From positions 1-40,370 of the forward strand of contig NZ_JBEZFP010000085.1 of the NCBI RefSeq assembly GCF_040649515.1: 40,370 nucleotides of DNA. The letters are read 5' to 3'. Of this stretch, positions 1 to 7,008 are shown piece after piece. Under the pieces are notes generated by a model, which was given only the letters and a program-made list of their open reading frames with translations, was not told where the DNA came from and searched no databases. This DNA comes from Yinghuangia elevatio. Its GTDB lineage: Bacteria; Actinomycetota; Actinomycetes; Streptomycetales; Streptomycetaceae. The position numbers and the translations under genes were made by a program. The first letter of the stretch is position 1. Every line of letters begins with the position of its first letter.

Positions 1-33
1 GTGAGGGCCCCAACTGGGTTTGTGCGTCCCGGG

Positions 34-55
34 CGCCCGCCGTCGGCGGCGGGCG
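34..55. terminator. GC-rich hairpin, possible terminator
   Basis: A 9-bp perfect stem (CGCCCGCCG pairing with CGGCGGGCG) surrounds a 4-base loop. There is no U-tract, as is common for actinomycete terminators. It may end a gene lying left of the window. No coding frame that looks real was seen before base 144. Confidence 0.35.
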
Positions 56-143
56 ACCGGACCGTTCGACGGACAGGTCACGCGGATTGTGCCGATCGAG
101 CCGGTCGTGCAGAGCCCGCGGATGTGCAGCAAGGGAGACCGCC

Positions 144-761
144 ATGAAGCTGACCGCCACCACCTTCATCACCATCGACGGCGTGTACCAGGCCCCCGGC
201 GGCCCGGACGAGGACCGCAGCGACGGCTTCCCGCACGGCGGATGGGCATACCCCTACGACGACAAGGACTTCGGCGCCTTCATGGACGGCATCTTCGGCC
301 AGGTGGACGCCTTCCTGCTCGGCCGCAAGACGTACGACATCTTCGCCGCGTACTGGCCCAAGGTCACCGACCCGGACAACCCCATCGCGGGCCGCCTCAA
401 CAGCCTCCCGAAGTACGTCCCCAGCTCGACGCTCACCTCGCCGGAGTGGGCCGAGACCCGTGTCCTGACCGGCGATCTCCGCGAGGAGGTCACCGCCCTC
501 AAGGCGCAGCCGGGCCGCGAGCTCCAGGTGCACGGCAGCGGACGCCTCGTGGGTTCGCTGCTCACGCTGGGCCTGGTGGACACCTTGCATCTGCTGACGT
601 TCCCGGTCGTCCTCGGCACGGGCAAGCGCCTGTTCCCCGAGAGCGCCCTGCCCAGCGCCTTCGGCCTCGCGTCGAGCCGTCCGACGTCCACCGGGGTGGT
701 CATCAACACGTACGCCCGTACCGGCGAGCCGACCTACGGGGACTTCGGCGCCGAGGACTGA
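144..761 (+). CDS. Dihydrofolate reductase-like (RibD C-terminal family) reductase
   Basis: The 205-residue product resembles the stand-alone RibD_C/DHFR-fold proteins that are common in actinomycetes and are thought to use NAD(P)H; their substrates are mostly unknown. Visible family features are the N-terminal strand ending in IDGVYQAPGG (residues 11-20), the GRKTYD motif (60-65), the HGSGRLVGSLL segment and PVVLGTGKRLF near the C terminus. The ATG at 144 was chosen because AAGGGAG lies seven bases upstream; an in-frame ATG at 87 has no ribosome site and adds low-quality sequence. The gene converges on the GNAT-YdeI fusion gene and their 3' ends overlap by 28 bp. It is not a true folate-pathway DHFR by sequence. 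The family call is firm, the substrate unknown. Confidence 0.88.
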   Translation: MKLTATTFITIDGVYQAPGGPDEDRSDGFPHGGWAYPYDDKDFGAFMDGIFGQVDAFLLGRKTYDIFAAYWPKVTDPDNPIAGRLNSLPKYVPSSTLTSPEWAETRVLTGDLREEVTALKAQPGRELQVHGSGRLVGSLLTLGLVDTLHLLTFPVVLGTGKRLFPESALPSAFGLASSRPTSTGVVINTYARTGEPTYGDFGAED

Positions 762-1900
762 CCGCCGGCCGGGCCGTCGGCGCGGCCTTCGGTGAGCGAC
801 CGCAGTGCCTGCCCGATGCGGGCGGTACGCGCCGCGGGGGTGCGGGCCTGGAGGACGGGGAGCACCACCAGGTAGCGGGCCGACTTGTCGAGCGCGTCGA
901 ACACGCGCTTCGCCTCGGGGTCGGCATCGAGGGCGGCGGTGAAGTCGGCGGGAACCGACCAGGTCTTCTGGGACTCGTACGCCCCCGCCCAGCGCCCGTC
1001 CTCCTGCGCCTTGCGGACCTCCGCGAGTCCGGGTTCCCGCATCCGGCCCGCGGCGGTCAGCGCGGCGACCTTCTCGACGTTCACCTGCGACCAGAGGCTC
1101 CGTGGCCGGCGCGGCACGTACTTCTGCAGGTAGAAGCGGTCGTCGAGCGAGCGGCGCTGCCCCGAGATCCAGCCGAAGCAGAGGCCGATGTCGACCATCT
1201 CGTCGTCCGTGACGGTCGGGATGCCGGACTTCTTCTTGGCCACCTTGATCCACAACCCCTCGTGGCGGGTGTGGTTGGCGGTCAACCAGTCCTCGAAGGC
1301 CGCGCCGTCGGCGAAGGCGAGCACCTGGACGCCGTCGATCTCGGCCGGCCGGTCGATTCGGTAGACGAAGTGGCTGCGGTCGTCGACCGGGTTGTCGGGT
1401 TCCAGCGACGCTTCGGCGACCCGCCGGAAGCCGGCCTTCTCCAGCGCACGCCACGACGGCCGGTTGCCCGCGTGCACCGGTACGACGATGGCCGCCACCT
1501 CCGGGTACTCGCCCCAGGTGTCGTGGACGACCGCGGCGATCAGCCGCGGACCGAGGCCCCGCCCGGTGTGCGCCTCGTCGCCGATCAGGTAGTCGATCGT
1601 CGCGGCATGCGCCGGTACGTCGACCTGGCCCGCCAGCTCCGCGAAGTCGTGTGCGTAGTCGGCGAACCGGCAGCGCTGCACCAGGGCGAAGGGCCGGTCC
1701 CCGAGGTACGCCAGGAGGTCCTGGGACGGCTCCTCGCCGCGCGCCGCCGGACCGAAGTCGCGGGCGACCGCCTCCGGCGCGGTCTCGTGGTTCCACCACC
1801 GGGCCACGTGCGGTCGCTCCAGCCACTCCTTGAGAAGCGGGAAGTCGGCTTCGCCGAGGCGGCGCCACGTGATGCCGGGTGGGAACTCGCCAGTGCTCAC
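734..1900 (-). CDS. GNAT acetyltransferase fused to YdeI/OmpD-associated domain
   Basis: This 388-residue protein joins two normally separate families. Residues 1-185 form a GNAT acetyltransferase of the AAC(6')/siderophore-biosynthesis type, with the acetyl-CoA loop HTGRGLG (111-117) and GNRPSWRALEKAGF (145-158). Residues 190-380 match the YdeI/OmpD-associated family, with LWIKVAKKKSG, the GWISGQRR segment and a C-terminal helical RSLTEGR end. GNAT enzymes move an acetyl group to an amine; the YdeI family has been linked in other bacteria to resistance to cationic peptides, but its mechanism is unclear. The start is a GTG at 1900 without a clear ribosome site. It lies 57 bp downstream of the acyl-CoA ligase gene on the same strand and may be cotranscribed. 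The single open frame over both halves argues against an assembly artefact. Confidence 0.85.
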   Translation of the reverse strand: MSTGEFPPGITWRRLGEADFPLLKEWLERPHVARWWNHETAPEAVARDFGPAARGEEPSQDLLAYLGDRPFALVQRCRFADYAHDFAELAGQVDVPAHAATIDYLIGDEAHTGRGLGPRLIAAVVHDTWGEYPEVAAIVVPVHAGNRPSWRALEKAGFRRVAEASLEPDNPVDDRSHFVYRIDRPAEIDGVQVLAFADGAAFEDWLTANHTRHEGLWIKVAKKKSGIPTVTDDEMVDIGLCFGWISGQRRSLDDRFYLQKYVPRRPRSLWSQVNVEKVAALTAAGRMREPGLAEVRKAQEDGRWAGAYESQKTWSVPADFTAALDADPEAKRVFDALDKSARYLVVLPVLQARTPAARTARIGQALRSLTEGRADGPAGGQSSAPKSP

Positions 1901-1957
1901 ACCGCCGACGCTAACACGCAGGTCAAGCGCATTGCGGCGGGCGCGGCAGCGGGGTGC

Positions 1958-3589
1958 CTACCGCGACGGCGGCGACCAGGGGGCCGCCTCGTACCGCTCG
2001 CGGAGCTTGTACTTCAGGACCTTGCGCAAGGTCTCGCTGCGCGGCAGGGCGTCCACGACCTCCAGTTGCTCGGGGATCTTCTGGGCCATCAGCCCGAGTC
2101 CGCGCAGGTGTGACGCCATCTCGTCGAACGTCAGAGCCGGTTGGCCCGCGGCGCGTTCGACGACCGCGCAGACGCGTTCGCCGCGTTCGTCGTCGGGGAT
2201 CCCGACGACCGCCACGTCGGCGATCTTCGGGTGGCCGAACAGGAGTTCCTCGACCTCTTGGGCGGAGATGTTCTCGCCCTTGCGGATGATGACGTCCTTC
2301 AGCCGCCCGGTGACCGTGATGTGGCCGTCCGGGCGCATGCGGCCGAGGTCGCCGGTGCGGTAGAACCCGTCCTTGTCGAACGACACTTCGTTGAGCGCCG
2401 GGTTGGTGTAACCCTTGAACAGCATCGGCCCCCGCACCGTGATCTCGCCCTCCTCCCCCGGCGCCGCCGGAGTCCCGTCGGACGCGACGATGCGGATCTC
2501 CATCCCCACCACCGGAGCGCCGTCGGAGTTCGCGAGCTGCTCCGGCGAGTGGCCGGGGCCGCCCTGGGCGATCATCGGCGCCTCGGTCATGCCGTAGCCG
2601 TGGCAGAGCACGGCGCCCAGTTCGTCGCGCACCAGGTCGAACAGCTCGGGCGGCTTGGGCGCGCCGCCGCCCGCCACCACGCGCAGCGTCGGGATGATCC
2701 GGCGGCCCGGCTGCTTGCGCTGCTCGGCGAGGAACAGGTTGTAGAAGGCCGTGGACCCGCCGACCAGCGAGACACCCAGGCGCTCGAACAGCGGTATCGC
2801 GGAGGCCGGTTCGAAGTGCTCCACGACGACGACGGAAAGGCCGGTCAGGAGCAGGGCGATGATGTAGTCGGGCCCGGCGATGTGCGCGAACGGGACCGTC
2901 AGCGAACCGACGTCGGGATCCGCCATCTCCAGGGCCACCGCGAGGCCGTGCGCCCCCGCGACCAGGGTCCGGTCGGTGTGGCACACGCCCTTCGGGTCGG
3001 AGGTGGTGCCGGACGTGTAGTAGAGCCAGCGCACTTCGTCGCCGTCGGACGGCGGGGGCGGCAGCGTCGCCGGGTCGCCCTCGGGGAGTCGGTCGTACGC
3101 CTCCAGCACGCGGGGCGCCCGTTCCCGCGGGGTCTTGGCGATGACGGTCGCGGCCATCTCCGCGAAGTCGAAGCCCTTCCAGGTCCCGGGGCAGATGTAG
3201 TACTGCGCGCGGGTCTGGTCCAGGCAGAAGCCGACCTCGCGTTCCCGGTAGAACGGGATGACCGGGTTCTGCACGGCGCCGAGCCGGGCGAGTGCCAGCG
3301 ATACGACGATCGACTCGACGCGTGTGGTCAGTTGCCAGGTGACGCGCGTACCCGCGCCGATCCCGAGAGCCAGGTAGCCGGCGGCGACGCGTTCGGCCCA
3401 GTCGGTTATCTCGCCGAAGCAGAAGCGGCGTTCCTCGTCCAGGAGGAACGGGCGGTCCGGTGTCGCCTTCGCCCGCCGCTCGACCAACTCCCACAGTGTC
3501 GCCGCCTCGTGGAGCACCGGATGGCTCTCGGACCCGCAAGGCGCAGGGTCGGTCGACGGTTTCGGACTGCCGGGCCCGCTGCCGTTCAT
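1958..3589 (-). CDS. AMP-dependent acyl-CoA ligase (FadD / cyclohexanecarboxylate-CoA ligase-like)
   Basis: This is a 543-residue member of the class I adenylate-forming superfamily, which activates a carboxylic acid to an acyl-adenylate and then to a CoA thioester. The P-loop-like signature YYTSGTTSDPKG is at residues 190-201. It is followed by YGMTEAP, the hinge region GFYRTGDLG, and a C-terminal subdomain with PRSETLRKVLK that keeps the adenylation lysine although the usual preceding Gly is Arg. The segment NPVIPFYREREVGF (108-121) resembles ligases acting on medium-chain or cyclic acids. The ATG at 3589 has GGGGGA six bases upstream; an upstream in-frame start at 3706 adds low-complexity sequence and was rejected. 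The gene is 168 bp downstream of the quinone reductase gene on the same strand. Substrate is not predictable. Confidence 0.9.
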   Translation of the reverse strand: MNGSGPGSPKPSTDPAPCGSESHPVLHEAATLWELVERRAKATPDRPFLLDEERRFCFGEITDWAERVAAGYLALGIGAGTRVTWQLTTRVESIVVSLALARLGAVQNPVIPFYREREVGFCLDQTRAQYYICPGTWKGFDFAEMAATVIAKTPRERAPRVLEAYDRLPEGDPATLPPPPSDGDEVRWLYYTSGTTSDPKGVCHTDRTLVAGAHGLAVALEMADPDVGSLTVPFAHIAGPDYIIALLLTGLSVVVVEHFEPASAIPLFERLGVSLVGGSTAFYNLFLAEQRKQPGRRIIPTLRVVAGGGAPKPPELFDLVRDELGAVLCHGYGMTEAPMIAQGGPGHSPEQLANSDGAPVVGMEIRIVASDGTPAAPGEEGEITVRGPMLFKGYTNPALNEVSFDKDGFYRTGDLGRMRPDGHITVTGRLKDVIIRKGENISAQEVEELLFGHPKIADVAVVGIPDDERGERVCAVVERAAGQPALTFDEMASHLRGLGLMAQKIPEQLEVVDALPRSETLRKVLKYKLRERYEAAPWSPPSR

Positions 3590-3757
3590 CTGATTCCCCC
3601 GATATTCGTCTGTCGACGGCCGGCAACTCCCTTTGCCGGGGCCGCGGACGACTCGGCGGGGAGGGGCCGGCCGACTCAGGTGGAAGGCTGGTCGGCCTTG
3701 CTCCAACCGTTTGATCGTCGATCGTACGTCATGACCGCCGCGGGGGCCGAGGGGCCG

Positions 3758-4756
3758 TTACCGGGGAACCGTGACAACCACCTTCCCCACCTGGGAGTTC
3801 GACTCCAGGTGGCGATGGGCCTCGACGATGTCCTCCAGCGGGAACGTGCGGTCCACCACCGGACTGAAGGCGCCCGTGCGGAAGCCGGAAGCGACGAACG
3901 CCTCCAGACGGCGCAGCCGTTCGGGCCTGGTCGTGGCCTCCAGCACCGTGTAGCTGCGCATGTTCAGTGCCGGCAGGCCCAGTTCGACGCCGGGATACGG
4001 GGTGGGCTGCCCGCTGAGCGCGCCGTAGACCAGCAGCGTGCCTCCGTCGGCCACGACGCGCGCCAGTTCCGTCACACCGGGTCCGGCGACCGCGTCGAAG
4101 ACGATGCGCGCGCCGCGGCCGTCCGTCGCCGCGCGCACCCGCTCGACGACGTCCTCGTCATCGGTCACGACGACCTCCGCCGCCCCGGCCTTGAGCAGCG
4201 CGTCCTTCTTGGCCGCGGTGCGGGTGAGGGCTATCGGCGTGGCGCCGACCCGGTGTGCGACCTGGATGGCGGCGAGGCCGACGCTGCTGGAGGCCGCGTT
4301 GAGCACGAGCGTGTCGCCGGGGCCGAGGCCGCCGACCTCGACGAGCGCGCCGTACGCCGTTCCGTACGGCATCCACATCGCCGCGCCCTCGACCGCGCCG
4401 ACGCCCTCCGGCCGGTGCAGCACCGCGGCGGCGGGGACGAGGGCGGTCTCGGCGTACACGCCGTAGTCGTTCTGCGAGAAGGCCGGCACCGTGCTGACGG
4501 GTTGCCCGGGCCGGAACCCGGTGACGCCCTCCCCGACCGCCTCGACGACGCCCGCGGCCTCGGCCCCCAGTCTCGCGGGGAACCGCTTCACGGGCTCGAT
4601 GTAGTGGCCCGAGCGGAAGAGCGCCTCTGCCCTGTTGAGCCCGATCGCGTCCACCCGGATGCGCAGTTCGCCCGGGCCGGGGTCGCCGACCGGCACGTCC
4701 TCGACCCGCAGCACCTCGGGTCCGCCCAACTCGTGGAACAACACCGTCCTGGCCAT
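3758..4756 (-). CDS. Zinc-independent MDR-family quinone oxidoreductase
   Basis: The 332-residue protein is a medium-chain dehydrogenase/reductase of the NADPH:quinone reductase (Qor) group. It has the GroES-like N-terminal domain (GPGELRIRVDAIGLNRAE) and a Rossmann domain with NAASSSVGLAAIQVA in place of the more usual GAAGGVG. The cysteine and histidine zinc ligands of alcohol dehydrogenases are not apparent, which supports quinone or enone reduction with NADPH. The ATG at 4756 has GGAAGGA about six bases upstream. It is divergent from an ArsR-family gene, and a long palindrome lies between them. Such pairs are usually autoregulated, with the enzyme induced by an electrophile or oxidant; that is inference here. 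Confidence 0.9.
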   Translation of the reverse strand: MARTVLFHELGGPEVLRVEDVPVGDPGPGELRIRVDAIGLNRAEALFRSGHYIEPVKRFPARLGAEAAGVVEAVGEGVTGFRPGQPVSTVPAFSQNDYGVYAETALVPAAAVLHRPEGVGAVEGAAMWMPYGTAYGALVEVGGLGPGDTLVLNAASSSVGLAAIQVAHRVGATPIALTRTAAKKDALLKAGAAEVVVTDDEDVVERVRAATDGRGARIVFDAVAGPGVTELARVVADGGTLLVYGALSGQPTPYPGVELGLPALNMRSYTVLEATTRPERLRRLEAFVASGFRTGAFSPVVDRTFPLEDIVEAHRHLESNSQVGKVVVTVPR

Positions 4757-4838
4757 CGCTTCGTCCTTCCGCGGGAACTGTCCTGAGGTGGAGCCGCACT
4801 CGGTGGCGCGGCGAACCGGGTCCAACCCCAACACGAAA

Positions 4839-4873
4839 GTACGACGCTCGTCAAACTTTGATGAGCGTCGTAC
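4839..4873. promoter_or_regulatory. Large palindromic operator between ArsR gene and quinone reductase gene
   Basis: Arms GTACGACGCTC and GAGCGTCGTAC are perfect over 11 bp. The inner bases continue the symmetry with TCAAA/TTTGA, so 35 bp are palindromic apart from one mismatched pair and the centre base (4856). It sits 10 bp before the ArsR start and 82 bp before the reductase start, the expected place for a repressor site controlling both promoters. Binding by the neighbouring ArsR protein is inferred. Confidence 0.75.
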
Positions 4874-4883
4874 CATTGGCGCC

Positions 4884-5231
4884 ATGGACGACCGCACCCC
4901 CCACCACCCCGACGTACGGACGATCCCGCTACAGCAGGTCCTGGAGGCACTCGTCGACCCGGTCCGGCGCAGCATCGTGCGGCAACTGCGCGAGGCCGAC
5001 GCCGACATCGCGTGCGGGTCCTTCGACATCGCGGTGAGCAAGTCCACCGCCACGCACCACTTCCGCATCCTGCGCGAGGCCGGCCTCATCCGGCAGCACT
5101 ACGTCGGCACGTCGCGCATGAACACCCTCAGGGACGCCGAGTTCGCCGAGGCGTTCCCCGGGCTCCTGGACGCCGTCGTCGACGCCGAGCGCAATGCCCC
5201 CGCCGCCGCACGCCGCCCCGCCCGGGCATGA
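4884..5231 (+). CDS. ArsR-family transcriptional repressor
   Basis: The 115-residue protein is a winged-helix regulator of the ArsR/SmtB family. The sequence LEALVDPVRRSIVRQLREA begins the DNA-binding domain, and the recognition helix segment VSKSTATHHFRILREAGLI is typical. The metal-binding ELCVCDL-type motif is missing; the only cysteine is in IACGSFDI, so metal sensing is unlikely and a redox or organic ligand is more plausible. The ATG at 4884 has no ribosome site, and the large palindrome ends only ten bases before it, so the transcript may be leaderless. It is divergent from the quinone reductase it probably represses. A strong hairpin follows the stop codon. Confidence 0.88.
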   Translation: MDDRTPHHPDVRTIPLQQVLEALVDPVRRSIVRQLREADADIACGSFDIAVSKSTATHHFRILREAGLIRQHYVGTSRMNTLRDAEFAEAFPGLLDAVVDAERNAPAAARRPARA

Positions 5232-5236
5232 CGAAA

Positions 5237-5266
5237 GGCCCCACCGGAGGGAGATCCGGTGGGGCC
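5237..5266. terminator. Hairpin terminator after ArsR gene
   Basis: A perfect 12-bp stem (GGCCCCACCGGA with TCCGGTGGGGCC) has a 6-base loop and starts five bases after the ArsR stop codon. There is no long U-tract. It lies between two convergent genes and could serve both directions. Confidence 0.8.
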
Positions 5267-5346
5267 GTACCGAACTTTCGGGTTCGGGAAGACGCCTGAG
5301 TTCGGGAGCGCCTAGTCTCGCCTGACTGCCGAACTCGGCGAGCCCG

Positions 5347-6519
5347 TCAGTCCGCGATGGCCTTCAGGGAGCGGTAGAACGCGCGAATGTCGTCGACAAA
5401 CGCCTGCGGCTGCTCCAACGGCAGGAAGTTGCCGCCGCGCTCGATCTCCGACCAGTACGTGACGTTGTGGTCACGGTCCGCGAAACGGCGCACCGCGATG
5501 TCGGTGCTGAGCGCCACGGCGACACCGGTCGGCACCGTCCCGCGGTCCCTCGGCCCCCACGCTGCCGCGTCGTGCGCGGCCTCGTAGTAGAGGTTCGCGG
5601 ACGACCCGGCCGTCGCGGTGAACCAGTAGAGACTGACGTTGGTCAGCAGGTGGTCGCGGTCCACCGCGTCCTCGGGCAGCTCCGCCTCGGCGTCCGTCCA
5701 CTCCTTGAACTTCTCGACGATCCACGCGAGTTGGCCGGACGGGGAGTCGTGCAGCGCATGCGCCAGGGTGTGCGGCCGCGTCGACTGGATGGCGTTGAAG
5801 CCCATCTTGTCGTCGCGGAACTGCTCGAGCCGGCCGAGCCGCTCCTGCTCGGCCTCGGTCAGGCCCTCGAACTCGGCGGGGTCGCCGGACGGGAACACGA
5901 TGAAGCCGTTCACGTGGATGCCGACCACCTTGTCCGGCGCGAGGCGGCCCATCTCGGTCGCGATCCACGCGCCGCCGCCCGTGCCGCCGGCCCCGTAGCG
6001 CTCGTACCCGAGCCGGGCCATCAGCTCGGTGTACGCGGCGGCAATACGGCCGGTGTTCCAGCCGGCCGAGGTGAGCGGACCGGAGAACCCGACGCCGGGG
6101 GTGGACGGGAGGACGACGTGGAAGTGCTCGGCCAGCGGGCGTACGACCTCGATGTACTCGACGATCGAGGCGGGCCAGTCGTGCGCGAGCAGCAGGGGCA
6201 GCGCGTCGGGGTTCGTCGAGCGCACGTGCACGAAGTGGATGTCCTGGCCGTCGATCTCCGCCATGTACTGCGGGAGTTCGTTGAGCCCCGCCTCAGCGGC
6301 CCGCCAGTCGTACCCGTCGGCCCAGTAGGCCGCCAGACCCGCCAGGTAGTCGGCGGGCACGCCCCGGCTCCAGCCGGTGCCGGGCACCTCGCCGCCGCGG
6401 CGGGTGCGGCGCAGCCGGTCGCGGAGGTCGTCCACGTCTGCCTGCGGCACCTCGATCCGGAAGGAGCGGACGCCGTGCGGGAGGCTCTGGTCTGCGTGGT
6501 TGTGCCGCGTGTTCTCCAT
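5347..6519 (-). CDS. Epoxide hydrolase-family protein lacking the catalytic residues
   Basis: The 390-residue product has the epoxide hydrolase N-terminal (EHN) region at residues 15-125 and an alpha/beta hydrolase fold behind it, as in microsomal-type epoxide hydrolases. The catalytic signatures are degenerate. The oxyanion motif HGWPGS is HDWPAS (113-118). The nucleophile elbow, normally GGDWGA, reads GTGGGA (179-184) with no aspartate. The terminal GGHF motif is GGNF (362-365), so the base histidine is Asn364. By family knowledge such a protein should not open epoxides through the usual ester intermediate; it could be a ligand-binding or otherwise re-purposed protein. The ATG at 6519 lacks a strong ribosome site. 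A perfect palindrome lies 24 bp upstream. Confidence 0.88.
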   Translation of the reverse strand: MENTRHNHADQSLPHGVRSFRIEVPQADVDDLRDRLRRTRRGGEVPGTGWSRGVPADYLAGLAAYWADGYDWRAAEAGLNELPQYMAEIDGQDIHFVHVRSTNPDALPLLLAHDWPASIVEYIEVVRPLAEHFHVVLPSTPGVGFSGPLTSAGWNTGRIAAAYTELMARLGYERYGAGGTGGGAWIATEMGRLAPDKVVGIHVNGFIVFPSGDPAEFEGLTEAEQERLGRLEQFRDDKMGFNAIQSTRPHTLAHALHDSPSGQLAWIVEKFKEWTDAEAELPEDAVDRDHLLTNVSLYWFTATAGSSANLYYEAAHDAAAWGPRDRGTVPTGVAVALSTDIAVRRFADRDHNVTYWSEIERGGNFLPLEQPQAFVDDIRAFYRSLKAIAD

Positions 6520-6542
6520 GGCTCAAACACTACGGTCCATAC

Positions 6543-6559
6543 AGGAACGGACCGTTCCT
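6543..6559. promoter_or_regulatory. TetR-type palindrome upstream of the epoxide hydrolase-like gene
   Basis: AGGAACGG and CCGTTCCT flank one central base, giving a perfect 17-bp inverted repeat of the form many TetR-family repressors bind. It lies 24 bp before the leftward start codon, in a comparatively A/T-rich promoter stretch. No TetR gene is adjacent, so the regulator would be encoded elsewhere. Confidence 0.6.
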
Positions 6560-6609
6560 AAATAGCAAGTTGCGAGGGAACTTTTCGAGGGCACCGGCAA
6601 AACGGATGC

Positions 6610-6846
6610 CTACCCCTCGACCCGTTCCAGTTCGACGTCGGCCGGGTCGAGTCCCCGGGCCTCCAGATAAACACTCAGATAGGCCTCTGTCGACCGGCGC
6701 GGGTCGGCTCCGGGCCGCCACAGCGACTCGCACTCGGGGCACATCCAGAACTCGTCTCCGGTCCCCTTGATCCGGTACCGCACCACGTGGTCCTGCCCGC
6801 ACAACGAGCACACGATGTCCTCGGACGCCGTCGTCACCGCTCCCAC
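6610..6846 (-). CDS. Small zinc-ribbon protein of unknown function
   Basis: The 78-residue protein has two CxxC knuckles (CSLC at residues 13-16 and CPEC at 36-39) spaced as in a treble-clef or zinc-ribbon fold, followed by an acidic tail. Nothing indicates a membrane segment. The GTG start at 6846 is preceded by a purine-rich GGAGTGGAGAG stretch. It is divergent from the kinase gene at 7009 and could share its promoter region, but whether it belongs to that module is not shown. The function is not recognised. Confidence 0.7.
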   Translation of the reverse strand: MGAVTTASEDIVCSLCGQDHVVRYRIKGTGDEFWMCPECESLWRPGADPRRSTEAYLSVYLEARGLDPADVELERVEG

Positions 6847-7008
6847 CTCTCCACTCCCGCATGCCTCCCCACCTGCCTCGTTCCCGAGCGCGCCGACACT
6901 CCGGTCAGAGGGAAGAACCTCTCACGTCCACCGCCGTGTCGTGTAACGATTGCGGCCAGTGGCGGCACGAAAGCAGCCGTCGTACGGCGCCTGGGGGTGG
7001 GGACTCGT

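Noticed and set aside
3690..3735. Short GATC-rich palindromes before the acyl-CoA ligase gene as an operator
   Set aside because: The symmetry is short and overlapping, without a clear consensus; too weak to list as a site.
2141..4786. 881-codon rightward open frame opposite the acyl-CoA ligase and quinone reductase genes
   Set aside because: It is the antisense shadow of two well-supported genes and shows no recognisable domain.
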